A stretch of 9,704 nucleotides of DNA from Thiotrichaceae bacterium (GTDB lineage: Bacteria; Pseudomonadota; Gammaproteobacteria; Thiotrichales; Thiotrichaceae): contig JALVDG010000277.1 in the NCBI GenBank assembly GCA_027009095.1, forward strand, positions 1 to 9,704. The letters are read 5' to 3'. This document shows, piece by piece, positions 1 to 5,963 of this stretch; position 1 is the first letter of the stretch, and the number at the start of each line of letters is the position of its first letter. The notes under the pieces were generated by a model. The model saw only the letters and a program-made list of their open reading frames with translations, was not told the DNA's origin and made no database searches. The translations under genes and the position numbers were made by a program.

Positions 1-994
1 CAAGGTTATTGATACCTACCACACCATCAGAACCATGGGTACTTTGATTAATACCCATTGTCCAAATTTGCATGGCAGATTTTGCTTTGGCAAATTGGCG
101 GGCAACCACACGAATGGTATCCTCATCAATACCACAAATTTTTGAGGCAGTGATAGGGTCATATTTAGCAACTTCTGCTTCTAGTGCTTCAATGCCATTG
201 GTATTAGCCTCGATATAGCGACGATCTTCTAAGCCTTCATCTAAAATCACATGCATCATAGCATTCATTAGCACCACATCTGTTCCTGGTGTAATGGTTA
301 AATGACGATCAGCATTTTGTGCCAACATAGTGACACGAGGATCAACAACAATCAGTGGAAATCCTTTTTTTTCTTGAGCTTCCTTCATGCGCCAATAAAT
401 AATAGGGTGCTGTTCGGGTAGATTCGATCCCCACGCTATCAGTAACTCTGTTTTGTCAAAATCCTCATAGCACCCTGGAGGACCATCAGAACCAAATGAG
501 CGTTTATAGCCCGATACTGCCGATGCCATACACAACGTGGTATTACCATCGTAGTTATTTGTGCCAATGAGTCCACGCGTTAATTTACCGAGTGTATAAA
601 ACTCTTCGGTGAGCATTTGTCCTGTGGAAATAACGGCAACAGAGTCACGTCCATATTTTTCTTGTACGCGACGAATTTCTTTGTAAGAAGCATCTAGAGC
701 GGTATCCCAGTCGGTGGTTTTCCACTCGTCAAGGTAGCTATTACGTATTTTAGGTTCTGTACCACGCCCTGCAGATTCAAATAGCTCATGTTCAAAAATA
801 CCTTTTAAACATAATTTGCCACGATTGACATCTGCATTGCCAACACCGCGTGACGAAACGGCTTTGCCTTCTTTGTTTAGACCAACCTCAATAGAGCAGC
901 CTGTTGAACAATAGCCACAAGTAGCGTACTTCCACTCTTTGACTTTTTTGTCCGCTATTTTTATAGGATTCTTTTTTCCACGACCGAATAACAT
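1..994 (-). CDS. nasA: Assimilatory nitrate reductase catalytic subunit (molybdopterin, 4Fe-4S), N-terminal part
   Basis: This is the N-terminal ~331 codons of a molybdopterin oxidoreductase; the rest lies beyond the left edge. It reduces nitrate to nitrite in the cytoplasm. Seen in the translation: a [4Fe-4S] ligand set C26-x2-C29-x3-C33 with a fourth cysteine in GKLCLKG (C62), then the bis-MGD fold. C155 in the TLCMASAV stretch is the expected molybdenum-ligand cysteine, followed by GYKRSFGSDGPPGCYEDF and a WGSNLPEQHP stretch typical of Nas/NarB-type enzymes. No twin-arginine signal peptide precedes the cluster, which fits a cytoplasmic assimilatory enzyme rather than periplasmic NapA. The ATG at 994 is well fixed: an in-frame TAA lies six codons upstream and a weak GAGAG ribosome site lies just before it. 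It is the third gene after nirB and nirD (50-nt gap), probably on the same transcript. The electron-donor domain or partner is not visible in this window. Family members are usually 700-900 residues, so more than half is missing. The family call is firm; the choice between the names nasA and narB is convention. Confidence 0.93.
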   Translation of the reverse strand, partial: MLFGRGKKNPIKIADKKVKEWKYATCGYCSTGCSIEVGLNKEGKAVSSRGVGNADVNRGKLCLKGIFEHELFESAGRGTEPKIRNSYLDEWKTTDWDTALDASYKEIRRVQEKYGRDSVAVISTGQMLTEEFYTLGKLTRGLIGTNNYDGNTTLCMASAVSGYKRSFGSDGPPGCYEDFDKTELLIAWGSNLPEQHPIIYWRMKEAQEKKGFPLIVVDPRVTMLAQNADRHLTITPGTDVVLMNAMMHVILDEGLEDRRYIEANTNGIEALEAEVAKYDPITASKICGIDEDTIRVVARQFAKAKSAMQIWTMGINQSTHGSDGVVGINNL

Positions 995-1044
995 AGTAAC
1001 TCTCTGTTTTTATACGACTCTATTAACTGCAGCCTGTAAGATGA

Positions 1045-1356
1045 CTAACTCAGTTTTAAAAAGACCTTACCATCTTCTACTTTGCTTTCATAAACATTAG
1101 TGCAACCCTCATCAACACCTAATGCTTCACCTGAGACTAGGCTGATTTTCCAGTTATGTAGTGGGCAGGTGACTGAATCACCGTGCATAATGCCTTGTGA
1201 TAGAGGTCCTTGTTTATGTGGGCACTCATCTTTAATCGCAAATATGCTGTCGTCTTTTCCTCTAAAAATAGCAATTTTTATGCTATCTGTTTCAACTACT
1301 CGTGAACCTAAAACGGGGATAGATTCTAGGTTTGTAATTTCTAGCCAGTTACTCAT
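1045..1356 (-). CDS. nirD: Nitrite reductase [NAD(P)H] small subunit NirD, with an intact Rieske site
   Basis: This is the 103-residue small subunit of the cytoplasmic siroheme nitrite reductase, partner of NirB in reducing nitrite to ammonium. The translation holds a complete Rieske [2Fe-2S] ligand set: C45-x-H47 in DECPHKQG and C64-x2-H67 in VTCPLHNWK, followed by the usual SGEALG turn. E. coli NirD, as I recall its sequence, has lost these ligands, so this protein is of the cluster-binding type found in many assimilatory systems and likely carries electrons. The length is normal for the family. The ATG has an AAAGAG ribosome site about 9 nt upstream. It lies 47 nt after nirB and 50 nt before nasA in the same direction, so it is the middle gene of the operon. 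A standalone Rieske ferredoxin would be the alternative, but its position next to nirB makes NirD by far the best reading. Confidence 0.94.
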   Translation of the reverse strand: MSNWLEITNLESIPVLGSRVVETDSIKIAIFRGKDDSIFAIKDECPHKQGPLSQGIMHGDSVTCPLHNWKISLVSGEALGVDEGCTNVYESKVEDGKVFLKLS

Positions 1357-1392
1357 TAATTTTTACTCTTTAAAATGCTTTAGGAGAAGGAG

Positions 1393-1410
1393 AGCTTAAT
1401 ACTTTAAGCT
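1393..1410. repeat. Short inverted repeat over the nirB stop codon
   Basis: AGCTTAA and TTAAGCT form a perfect 7-bp inverted repeat with a 4-nt spacer. It spans the nirB TAA (1404-1406) at the start of the nirB-nirD gap. On the transcribed strand it is followed by CTCTCC rather than a run of T, so it is not an intrinsic terminator. It could be a small mRNA processing or stability hairpin, or chance in AT-rich DNA. Confidence 0.3.
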
Positions 1411-3863
1411 TCTACTGTAATCTTAATATTTTTAAACTGATGCGCATCTACACCTTCTGCATGCTTTTTCCAAGGATCAATCTGTGCAGGTTTTTGTGAT
1501 ATTAAGAAGCGCTCATATAGTTTTTTACGATTTTCTTCATCATCTAAAACTGCGGCTTTGATTTTATCTAGACCAACTCGTTCGATCCAAGGTGCTGTGC
1601 GCTCAAGGTAGTGTGCATCTTCACGGTAGAACTGTGCAAATGCACCTGCAAACTCAAGTACTTCTTCTTCGGTATCAACTTTGGTCAAGAAATCGGTAAC
1701 GCGTACTTTAATTCCACCATTACCACCTACATGAAGCTCGTATCCTGAGTCTACACAAACCACACCAAAGTCTTTGATAGTTGCTTCAGCACAGTTACGT
1801 GGGCAACCAGAAACGGCCAGCTTATATTTATGTGGCATCCAAGAACCCCAAGTAAGTTCTTCTAACTTAATACCTAAGCCTGTCGAATCTTGTGTTCCCA
1901 TGCGGCACCATGTATCACCAACACACGTTTTACAGGTACGCATAGCTTTACCGTAAGCATGTCCTGAGACAAAACCTGCTTCTGATAAGTCTTTCCACAT
2001 TTCAGGCAAGTCTTCTTTTTGGATGCCAAACATATCAATACGTTGACCTCCTGTGACTTTCATTTCAGGTACTTTAAATTTATCAGCCACGTCGGCAATC
2101 GCACGTAAGTCTTGAGGTGTACACATACCACCAAACATACGTGGTACAACAGAGTAAGAACCATCCTTTTGGATATTTCCGTGAGCACGCTCATTAATAA
2201 AGCGTGACTCAGGATCATTGTATTCTGGGTATTCACAGAGTAAATAGTAGTTAGTTGCTTGACGACATACAGCACAACCATCATCTGTTTTCCATGCGAG
2301 GGTACGACGTACTTCTTCATGATTTTTTAAGCCATGTTTGCGGATAGCGTCGCGCACTTCATCATGGGTTAATTCGGTACAGCCACACATAGACTGTTTA
2401 CTTGGTGCTTGTGAGTAGTCGCCGCCTAATGTATGCGCTAGTAAAGATTCAACTAAGCCTGTACAAGACCCACAGGAAGCAGATGCTTTGGTGTGCGCTC
2501 GTACTTCATCTAAGGTGAATAGTTTTTTCTCCGTGATAGCATCGACAATTTCACATTTTGTTACCCCATTACAACCACAGATTTCAGCATCATCTGCCAT
2601 CGCTGCGACACGCGTTTCATCTCCATGACCTGCATCACCTAAATGCGCTTGTCCAAAGAGAATAGTCGAACGGAAATCAGAGATATTGGTCTCATCCTTC
2701 ATCATTTGGAAGTACCATGTACCATCGATGGTATCACCGTAAAGGCATGTGCCAACAATGATATTGTCACGAATAATAAGCTTTTTATAAATACCACTTG
2801 CAACATCGTGGAATAGCAACTCTTCGGTATCGTCATCACCATGAAAATCTCCCGCAGAGAATAAGTCAATACCTGTTACTTTTAACATCGTGGATGTGAT
2901 TGTGCCTTCGTAGCGTGCATAACCAAGCTCAACTAAATGATTCGCTGCAACTTTTGCTTGTTCAAATAAAGGCGCAACTAAACCATAAGTGACCCCGCGA
3001 TGTTGTACACATTCACCGACAGAGTAGATATTAGGATCGAAAGTCTGCATGGTATCGCTCACAACAATACCGCGTTCACAATGAATACCTGCTGATGCTG
3101 CTAAGTCAATGTTAGGTTTAATTCCTACAGCCATCACTAATAGATCAGTATCAAGCGTTGTACCATCGGTAAATTTAATTCCTGTTACACGTTCATCACC
3201 CAAAATTTCTTCTGTTTGATGATCCATAAGGAAGTTCATGCCTTTTTCTTCTAATGATTTTTGTAGCATCTTAGCCGCAGGAGCATCAAGTTGTCGCTCC
3301 ATTAAGGTGTCCATTATATGAACAACAGTTACTTCCATACCTTGCTTCATTAAGCCATTTGCGGCTTCAAGACCGAGCAAACCACCACCAATAACCACGG
3401 CTTTCTTATAATGTTCCGCTGCTTCAATCATGGTATCAACATCTTTTATATCGCGAAAGCCAATCACACCGTATTTATCTACACCTGGAAGGGGTAGCAT
3501 AAATGAGGTAGAACCTGTAGCGATTAGAAGCTTATCGTAAGGGTGTGCTGTGCCATCTTCGGCGATGACTTCTTTTCTTGTACGATGAATTTCGGTTATT
3601 TTCTTACCTTTTTCAAACTGGATATTATTTTCCTTATACCAGTCATCATCATTGAGCATGATTTCATCTATGGTCTTCTCATTTGCTAATACGGGAGACA
3701 ACATAATTCGATTGTAGTTACCGTATGGCTCATCACCAAAGACAGTAATATTAAATTTTTCAGGCTCCAGTTTTAGTATCTCTTCAATGGTACGCATTCC
3801 TGCCATACCATTTCCGACTAAGATTAGATTTTGTTTAGCATTGCTTTTTGAATCTTGTGTCAT
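1404..3863 (-). CDS. nirB: Nitrite reductase [NAD(P)H] large subunit NirB
   Basis: This 819-residue enzyme carries out the six-electron reduction of nitrite to ammonium with NADH in the cytoplasm. Domains read in order: an FAD-binding Rossmann motif VGNGMAG (16-22); an NAD(P)H-binding motif GGGLLGLEAANG (159-170) within the pyridine nucleotide-disulfide oxidoreductase fold; and two BFD-like [2Fe-2S] modules, with C429, C431, C464 and C467 in the first and C493, C495, C530 and C533 in the second. Then come a nitrite/sulfite reductase half-domain (about 560-630) and the siroheme/[4Fe-4S] ligands C647-x5-C653 (CVGDTWC) and C687-x3-C691 (CPRNC). All cofactor ligands are present, so it should be active. 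The length is close to that of E. coli NirB (about 847). A good AGGAAG ribosome site lies 5 nt before the ATG, and a sigma-54 type promoter lies about 50 bp upstream. It is the first gene of the nirB-nirD-nasA operon. The operon's pairing with a nitrate reductase and transporter points to assimilation rather than anaerobic detoxification. Confidence 0.97.
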   Translation of the reverse strand: MTQDSKSNAKQNLILVGNGMAGMRTIEEILKLEPEKFNITVFGDEPYGNYNRIMLSPVLANEKTIDEIMLNDDDWYKENNIQFEKGKKITEIHRTRKEVIAEDGTAHPYDKLLIATGSTSFMLPLPGVDKYGVIGFRDIKDVDTMIEAAEHYKKAVVIGGGLLGLEAANGLMKQGMEVTVVHIMDTLMERQLDAPAAKMLQKSLEEKGMNFLMDHQTEEILGDERVTGIKFTDGTTLDTDLLVMAVGIKPNIDLAASAGIHCERGIVVSDTMQTFDPNIYSVGECVQHRGVTYGLVAPLFEQAKVAANHLVELGYARYEGTITSTMLKVTGIDLFSAGDFHGDDDTEELLFHDVASGIYKKLIIRDNIIVGTCLYGDTIDGTWYFQMMKDETNISDFRSTILFGQAHLGDAGHGDETRVAAMADDAEICGCNGVTKCEIVDAITEKKLFTLDEVRAHTKASASCGSCTGLVESLLAHTLGGDYSQAPSKQSMCGCTELTHDEVRDAIRKHGLKNHEEVRRTLAWKTDDGCAVCRQATNYYLLCEYPEYNDPESRFINERAHGNIQKDGSYSVVPRMFGGMCTPQDLRAIADVADKFKVPEMKVTGGQRIDMFGIQKEDLPEMWKDLSEAGFVSGHAYGKAMRTCKTCVGDTWCRMGTQDSTGLGIKLEELTWGSWMPHKYKLAVSGCPRNCAEATIKDFGVVCVDSGYELHVGGNGGIKVRVTDFLTKVDTEEEVLEFAGAFAQFYREDAHYLERTAPWIERVGLDKIKAAVLDDEENRKKLYERFLISQKPAQIDPWKKHAEGVDAHQFKNIKITVEA

Positions 3864-3911
3864 GCGACTTCCTGTACTTGATCTGTATTAGTTTTACTTA
3901 AGCTTAGATTA

Positions 3912-3927
3912 AGCAAATATTATGCCA
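3912..3927 (-). promoter_or_regulatory. Sigma-54 (-24/-12) promoter for nirB-nirD-nasA
   Basis: Read on the minus strand the site is TGGCATAATATTTGCT. It matches the RpoN consensus TGGCAC-N5-TTGCW at all but one listed position, with the required GG-N10-GC spacing. If C at 3913 is -12, transcription starts near 3901, about 38 nt before the nirB ATG. Its downstream flank TTAA and upstream T also match the other promoter at 4323. Such promoters need an enhancer-binding activator, and an NtrC-like site is in place at about -121. Confidence 0.88.
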
Positions 3928-4014
3928 AACGTTAAAATATAAATTAAAACATGAACTTATATTATTTCCTTAAAAAAAATAGTATTTTGAAAGAAACTAA
4001 AAAGAATAATATTT

Positions 4015-4029
4015 GCACTATATTAGTGC
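4015..4029. promoter_or_regulatory. NtrC (NRI) enhancer site
   Basis: GCACTATATTAGTGC is a perfect 6-bp inverted repeat (GCACTA/TAGTGC) around a 3-bp centre. It has the layout of NtrC sites (GCAC-N7-GTGC) and differs at one base from the glnA-upstream site GCACTATATTGGTGC as I recall it from enteric bacteria. Its centre (4022) is about 121 bp upstream of the predicted nirB start, a typical enhancer distance, and about 327 bp upstream of the predicted transporter start, which would need longer looping. I found no second good copy in the region. The activator gene is not in this window. Confidence 0.8.
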
Positions 4030-4177
4030 GGTCTAATATATAAATGCCTCATTTTTGATAGTTTTTTTGAGGAAAAATTGTTTTAGATGTATATATTTTT
4101 ATTGATGAATTTTGTTCTTATTAATACTTAAATTCTAGGCTACTTTTTTCTAGCTTGGATATCTTTCAAGTCGTTGC

Positions 4178-4231
4178 TAGTACATCATCTATGTCATTTC
4201 AAGAGGAGTTATTAAGGCTTTATAGTACATC
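4178..4231 (+). repeat. Nine-base direct repeat TAGTACATC
   Basis: TAGTACATC occurs at 4178-4186 and again at 4223-4231, 45 bp apart (about four helical turns), upstream of the transporter promoter. The spacing would place both copies on the same face of the DNA for a bound regulator. Chance is also plausible, and I do not recognise the motif. Confidence 0.25.
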
Positions 4232-4274
4232 TTTTATAAAGTAAATCTCTTAGTTTAGTAGCTGTCCATATTAA

Positions 4275-4287
4275 TATCATTTGATTA
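4275..4287 (+). promoter_or_regulatory. Possible IHF site upstream of the transporter promoter
   Basis: TATCATTTGATTA matches the IHF consensus WATCAR-N4-TTR at all but one position (T in place of the purine). It lies between the NtrC palindrome and the plus-strand sigma-54 promoter, centred about 68 bp upstream of the predicted start. This is where IHF usually bends DNA to bring an enhancer-bound activator to RpoN polymerase. The match is weak evidence in AT-rich DNA; the position is the better argument. Confidence 0.3.
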
Positions 4288-4322
4288 AGCAGTATAGTAA
4301 ATGAATGAGACGGTCTATTAAT

Positions 4323-4338
4323 TGGCATATAAATTGCT
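4323..4338 (+). promoter_or_regulatory. Sigma-54 (-24/-12) promoter for the nitrate transporter and kinase genes
   Basis: TGGCATATAAATTGCT matches the RpoN consensus with GG-N10-GC spacing, and its flanks (T before, TA after) resemble those of the nirB promoter. With C4337 as -12, transcription starts near 4349, leaving a 34-nt leader before the ATG at 4383. The site lies inside the longer open frame that starts at 4305, so that longer start cannot be made from this promoter. Confidence 0.86.
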
Positions 4339-4371
4339 TATCTGAAATGAATAATGGAGTTAATCAAAAGC

Positions 4372-4376
4372 GGGAG
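4372..4376 (+). promoter_or_regulatory. Ribosome binding site that sets the transporter start
   Basis: GGGAG lies 6 nt before the ATG at 4383, which is good Shine-Dalgarno spacing. The ATG at 4305 has only ATGAATGAG-like sequence before it and lies upstream of the predicted transcript start, so 4383 is chosen. Confidence 0.8.
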
Positions 4377-4382
4377 ACAGCA

Positions 4383-5867
4383 ATGTCAGATATTTCATCA
4401 TCAGATAAATTTAATATATTTGCTTTTAAGCAAGCCAATATACGCACTCTACATATCACTTGGTTTGCTTTTTTTATGACCTTTGTTGTCTGGCTGGGGC
4501 TTGGTCCTATTATGCCCTTTATTAGTGAGGCACTATCACTAACTGATCAACAAGCAAAAGTTTTACTGATTCTTAATGTTGCCATGACAATACCATCAAG
4601 GATTATCGTTGGCATGTTAGTCGATAAATTTGGTCCGCGTATTATGTTTAGCTCTATTTTGATATTAGGCGGCTTAATTAGTATTGCTTTTGCATGGGCA
4701 AACAGTTACGAAACACTTGCTATTTTACGGTTTTTATCAGGCTTTATTGGTGCAGGTTTTGTGGTTGGTATTCGTATGATCGGTGAGTGGTTTCCTGCCA
4801 AACAGACGGGTTTAGCACAAGGTATTTATGGTGGTTGGGGTAACTTTGGCTCAGCAGGTGCTGCAGTTAGCTTACCTTTTATTGCGGCAAGTATAGGCGG
4901 AGATAATGGTTGGCGTTATGCGATTACTTTCGCAAGTATTGCAGCGATTAGTTATGGTATTTTTTATTACATCGTTGCACGTAATACACCACAGGGTTCG
5001 ACTTACTTTAAACCTAAAAAAACAGGTGCTATGGAGGTGACTAGCAAGGGTGATTTAATCCTTTACATGCTAATGAATATCCCACTATTTCTTGCTTTGG
5101 GTTTACTAACATGGAAATTATCACCAACGAATATGGGCTTGATTAGCGAGCTTAGTGCTTTTATTGTTTATATTATTTTAGTTTCGATCTATGTGGTACA
5201 AGTTTGGAAAATTTGGCATGTTAATTCTCATATTTTAAAAGAGCCAGTACCTGAGATGCAACGCTACAAATTCAAACAAGTCGCAATTTTAGACTTTGCC
5301 TACTTTATTACGTTTGGTACTGAATTAGCCGTTGTTTCAATGCTAGCTATGTTCTATGTTGAATGGTTTGATATTCCTAAGGTCAGTGCTGCGCTAATGG
5401 CAGGAATTTATCCCTTTATTAACTTATTTGCACGTCCTGGAGGCGGTTGGATTAGTGATATTATTGGTCGTAAACGTACTTTACTGATTGCTTTTGCAGG
5501 AATCACCGCCAGCTTTTTAATTTTGGGACTTGTTGATAAAAGTTGGTCAATCTGGATGGTTGTGAGTATGACTATTATGGGAGGTGTTTTTTCTAAAGGT
5601 GGTTCTGGTGCTGTTTATGCAATGGTTCCTTTAATACAGCGTCGTATGACAGGACAAATTGCAGGTATGGCAGGTGCATTCGGTAATGTTGGTGCGGTAC
5701 TATTTTTGACAGTGAATTCCTTGATTAGCTATGATCAATTCTTTCTGTTTATTGGCATTATGTCATCCATTGTTCTCGTTTTAATTTTCTTCTTTTTAGA
5801 AGAGCCTAAGGGACAGATGGCAGAGACGTTACCTGATGGAACGGTACAAATGATTGATGTCAAATAG
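4383..5867 (+). CDS. narK: Nitrate/nitrite transporter, MFS superfamily, NNP (NarK) family
   Basis: This 494-residue inner-membrane transporter should import nitrate for the reductases encoded on the other arm. Both NNP signatures are present: GGWGNFGSAGA at about 150-160, and KGGSGAVYAMVP with GQIAGMAGAFGNVG at about 404-436. Arginines in the helix-2 stretch PSRIIVG (R73) and in the ARPGGG stretch of helix 8 (R351) correspond to the two substrate-binding arginines of NarK. About 14 hydrophobic segments can be counted rather than 12. The two extra ones (about 225-244 and 256-276) lie in the central region between helices 6 and 7, flanked by basic loops, which also explains the length over the ~400 residues of compact family members. 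The start at 4383 is chosen over 4305 because of the ribosome site and because a sigma-54 promoter lies in the extra stretch. It is the first gene of the plus-strand arm, with the phosphatase-kinase gene 96 nt downstream in the same frame. Direction of transport is inferred from context. Confidence 0.93.
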   Translation: MSDISSSDKFNIFAFKQANIRTLHITWFAFFMTFVVWLGLGPIMPFISEALSLTDQQAKVLLILNVAMTIPSRIIVGMLVDKFGPRIMFSSILILGGLISIAFAWANSYETLAILRFLSGFIGAGFVVGIRMIGEWFPAKQTGLAQGIYGGWGNFGSAGAAVSLPFIAASIGGDNGWRYAITFASIAAISYGIFYYIVARNTPQGSTYFKPKKTGAMEVTSKGDLILYMLMNIPLFLALGLLTWKLSPTNMGLISELSAFIVYIILVSIYVVQVWKIWHVNSHILKEPVPEMQRYKFKQVAILDFAYFITFGTELAVVSMLAMFYVEWFDIPKVSAALMAGIYPFINLFARPGGGWISDIIGRKRTLLIAFAGITASFLILGLVDKSWSIWMVVSMTIMGGVFSKGGSGAVYAMVPLIQRRMTGQIAGMAGAFGNVGAVLFLTVNSLISYDQFFLFIGIMSSIVLVLIFFFLEEPKGQMAETLPDGTVQMIDVK

Positions 5868-5869
5868 TG

Positions 5870-5875
5870 TATAAT
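5870..5875 (+). promoter_or_regulatory. Isolated TATAAT -10 element before the phosphatase-kinase gene
   Basis: A perfect TATAAT begins 2 nt after the transporter stop, preceded directly by TG. No convincing -35 hexamer sits 16-18 bp upstream. If used, transcription would begin near 5882, just before the 5887-5919 hairpin, and would allow separate expression of the kinase gene. Readthrough from the transporter promoter is at least as likely. Confidence 0.25.
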
Positions 5876-5886
5876 ATTCTGCTCAA

Positions 5887-5919
5887 ACTCGTATCCTGAG
5901 CTTGTAGAAGGATACGGGT
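5887..5919 (+). repeat. Stem-loop repeat between the transporter and kinase genes
   Basis: ACTCGTATCC (5887-5896) pairs with GGATACGGGT (5910-5919) over 10 bp with one G-T pair, enclosing a 13-nt loop. The core CCTGAGCTTGTAGAAGG resembles a short palindromic interspersed repeat (CCTGAGCTTGTCGAAGG) that I recall from many bacterial genomes. No T run follows, so it is not a standard terminator. It may be a dispersed repeat, or a stem that stabilises or partly attenuates mRNA between the two genes. Repeat status cannot be tested from one copy. Confidence 0.55.
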
Positions 5920-5963
5920 ATCTCGTATTATTAACAGTACCTTTCCAATCCCCTCCAAACATT

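Larger units (their letters stand above)
3864..4382. other. Divergent intergenic control region between nirB and the nitrate transporter
   Basis: This non-coding stretch of about 519 bp is very AT-rich. It holds a sigma-54 type promoter on each strand close to each gene, one NtrC-type palindrome nearer nirB, a possible IHF site and a short direct repeat, each listed separately. Long A and T runs (for example 3961-4010 and 4061-4120) suggest bent or flexible DNA suited to looping. I saw no credible coding frame or RNA gene in it. The predicted 5' leaders are only about 38 nt (nirB) and 34 nt (transporter), which leaves no room for a NasR-type nitrate attenuator. Confidence 0.85.

Noticed and set aside
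1100..1399. A 99-codon plus-strand open frame opposite nirD
   Set aside because: It is antisense to a clear Rieske protein and has no recognisable product or ribosome site.
2060..2320. An 86-codon minus-strand frame inside nirB, plus plus-strand frames at 1774-1956 and 7922-8188
   Set aside because: All overlap strongly supported genes in other frames and translate to low-complexity or unrecognisable sequence.
3864..3901. Possible NasR-type nitrate attenuator in the nirB leader
   Set aside because: The predicted leader is only about 38 nt and contains no GC-rich hairpin with a T run.
4205..4218. A GG-N10-GC pattern on the plus strand that could be read as another sigma-54 promoter
   Set aside because: Only the invariant GG and GC match; the rest (AGGAGT, AGGC) is far from consensus, and a much better site lies at 4323-4338.
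5735..5962. A 75-codon open frame on the minus strand across the transporter-kinase spacer
   Set aside because: It lies mostly antisense to the transporter's end and the hairpin, has no ribosome site, and its product looks like no known protein.
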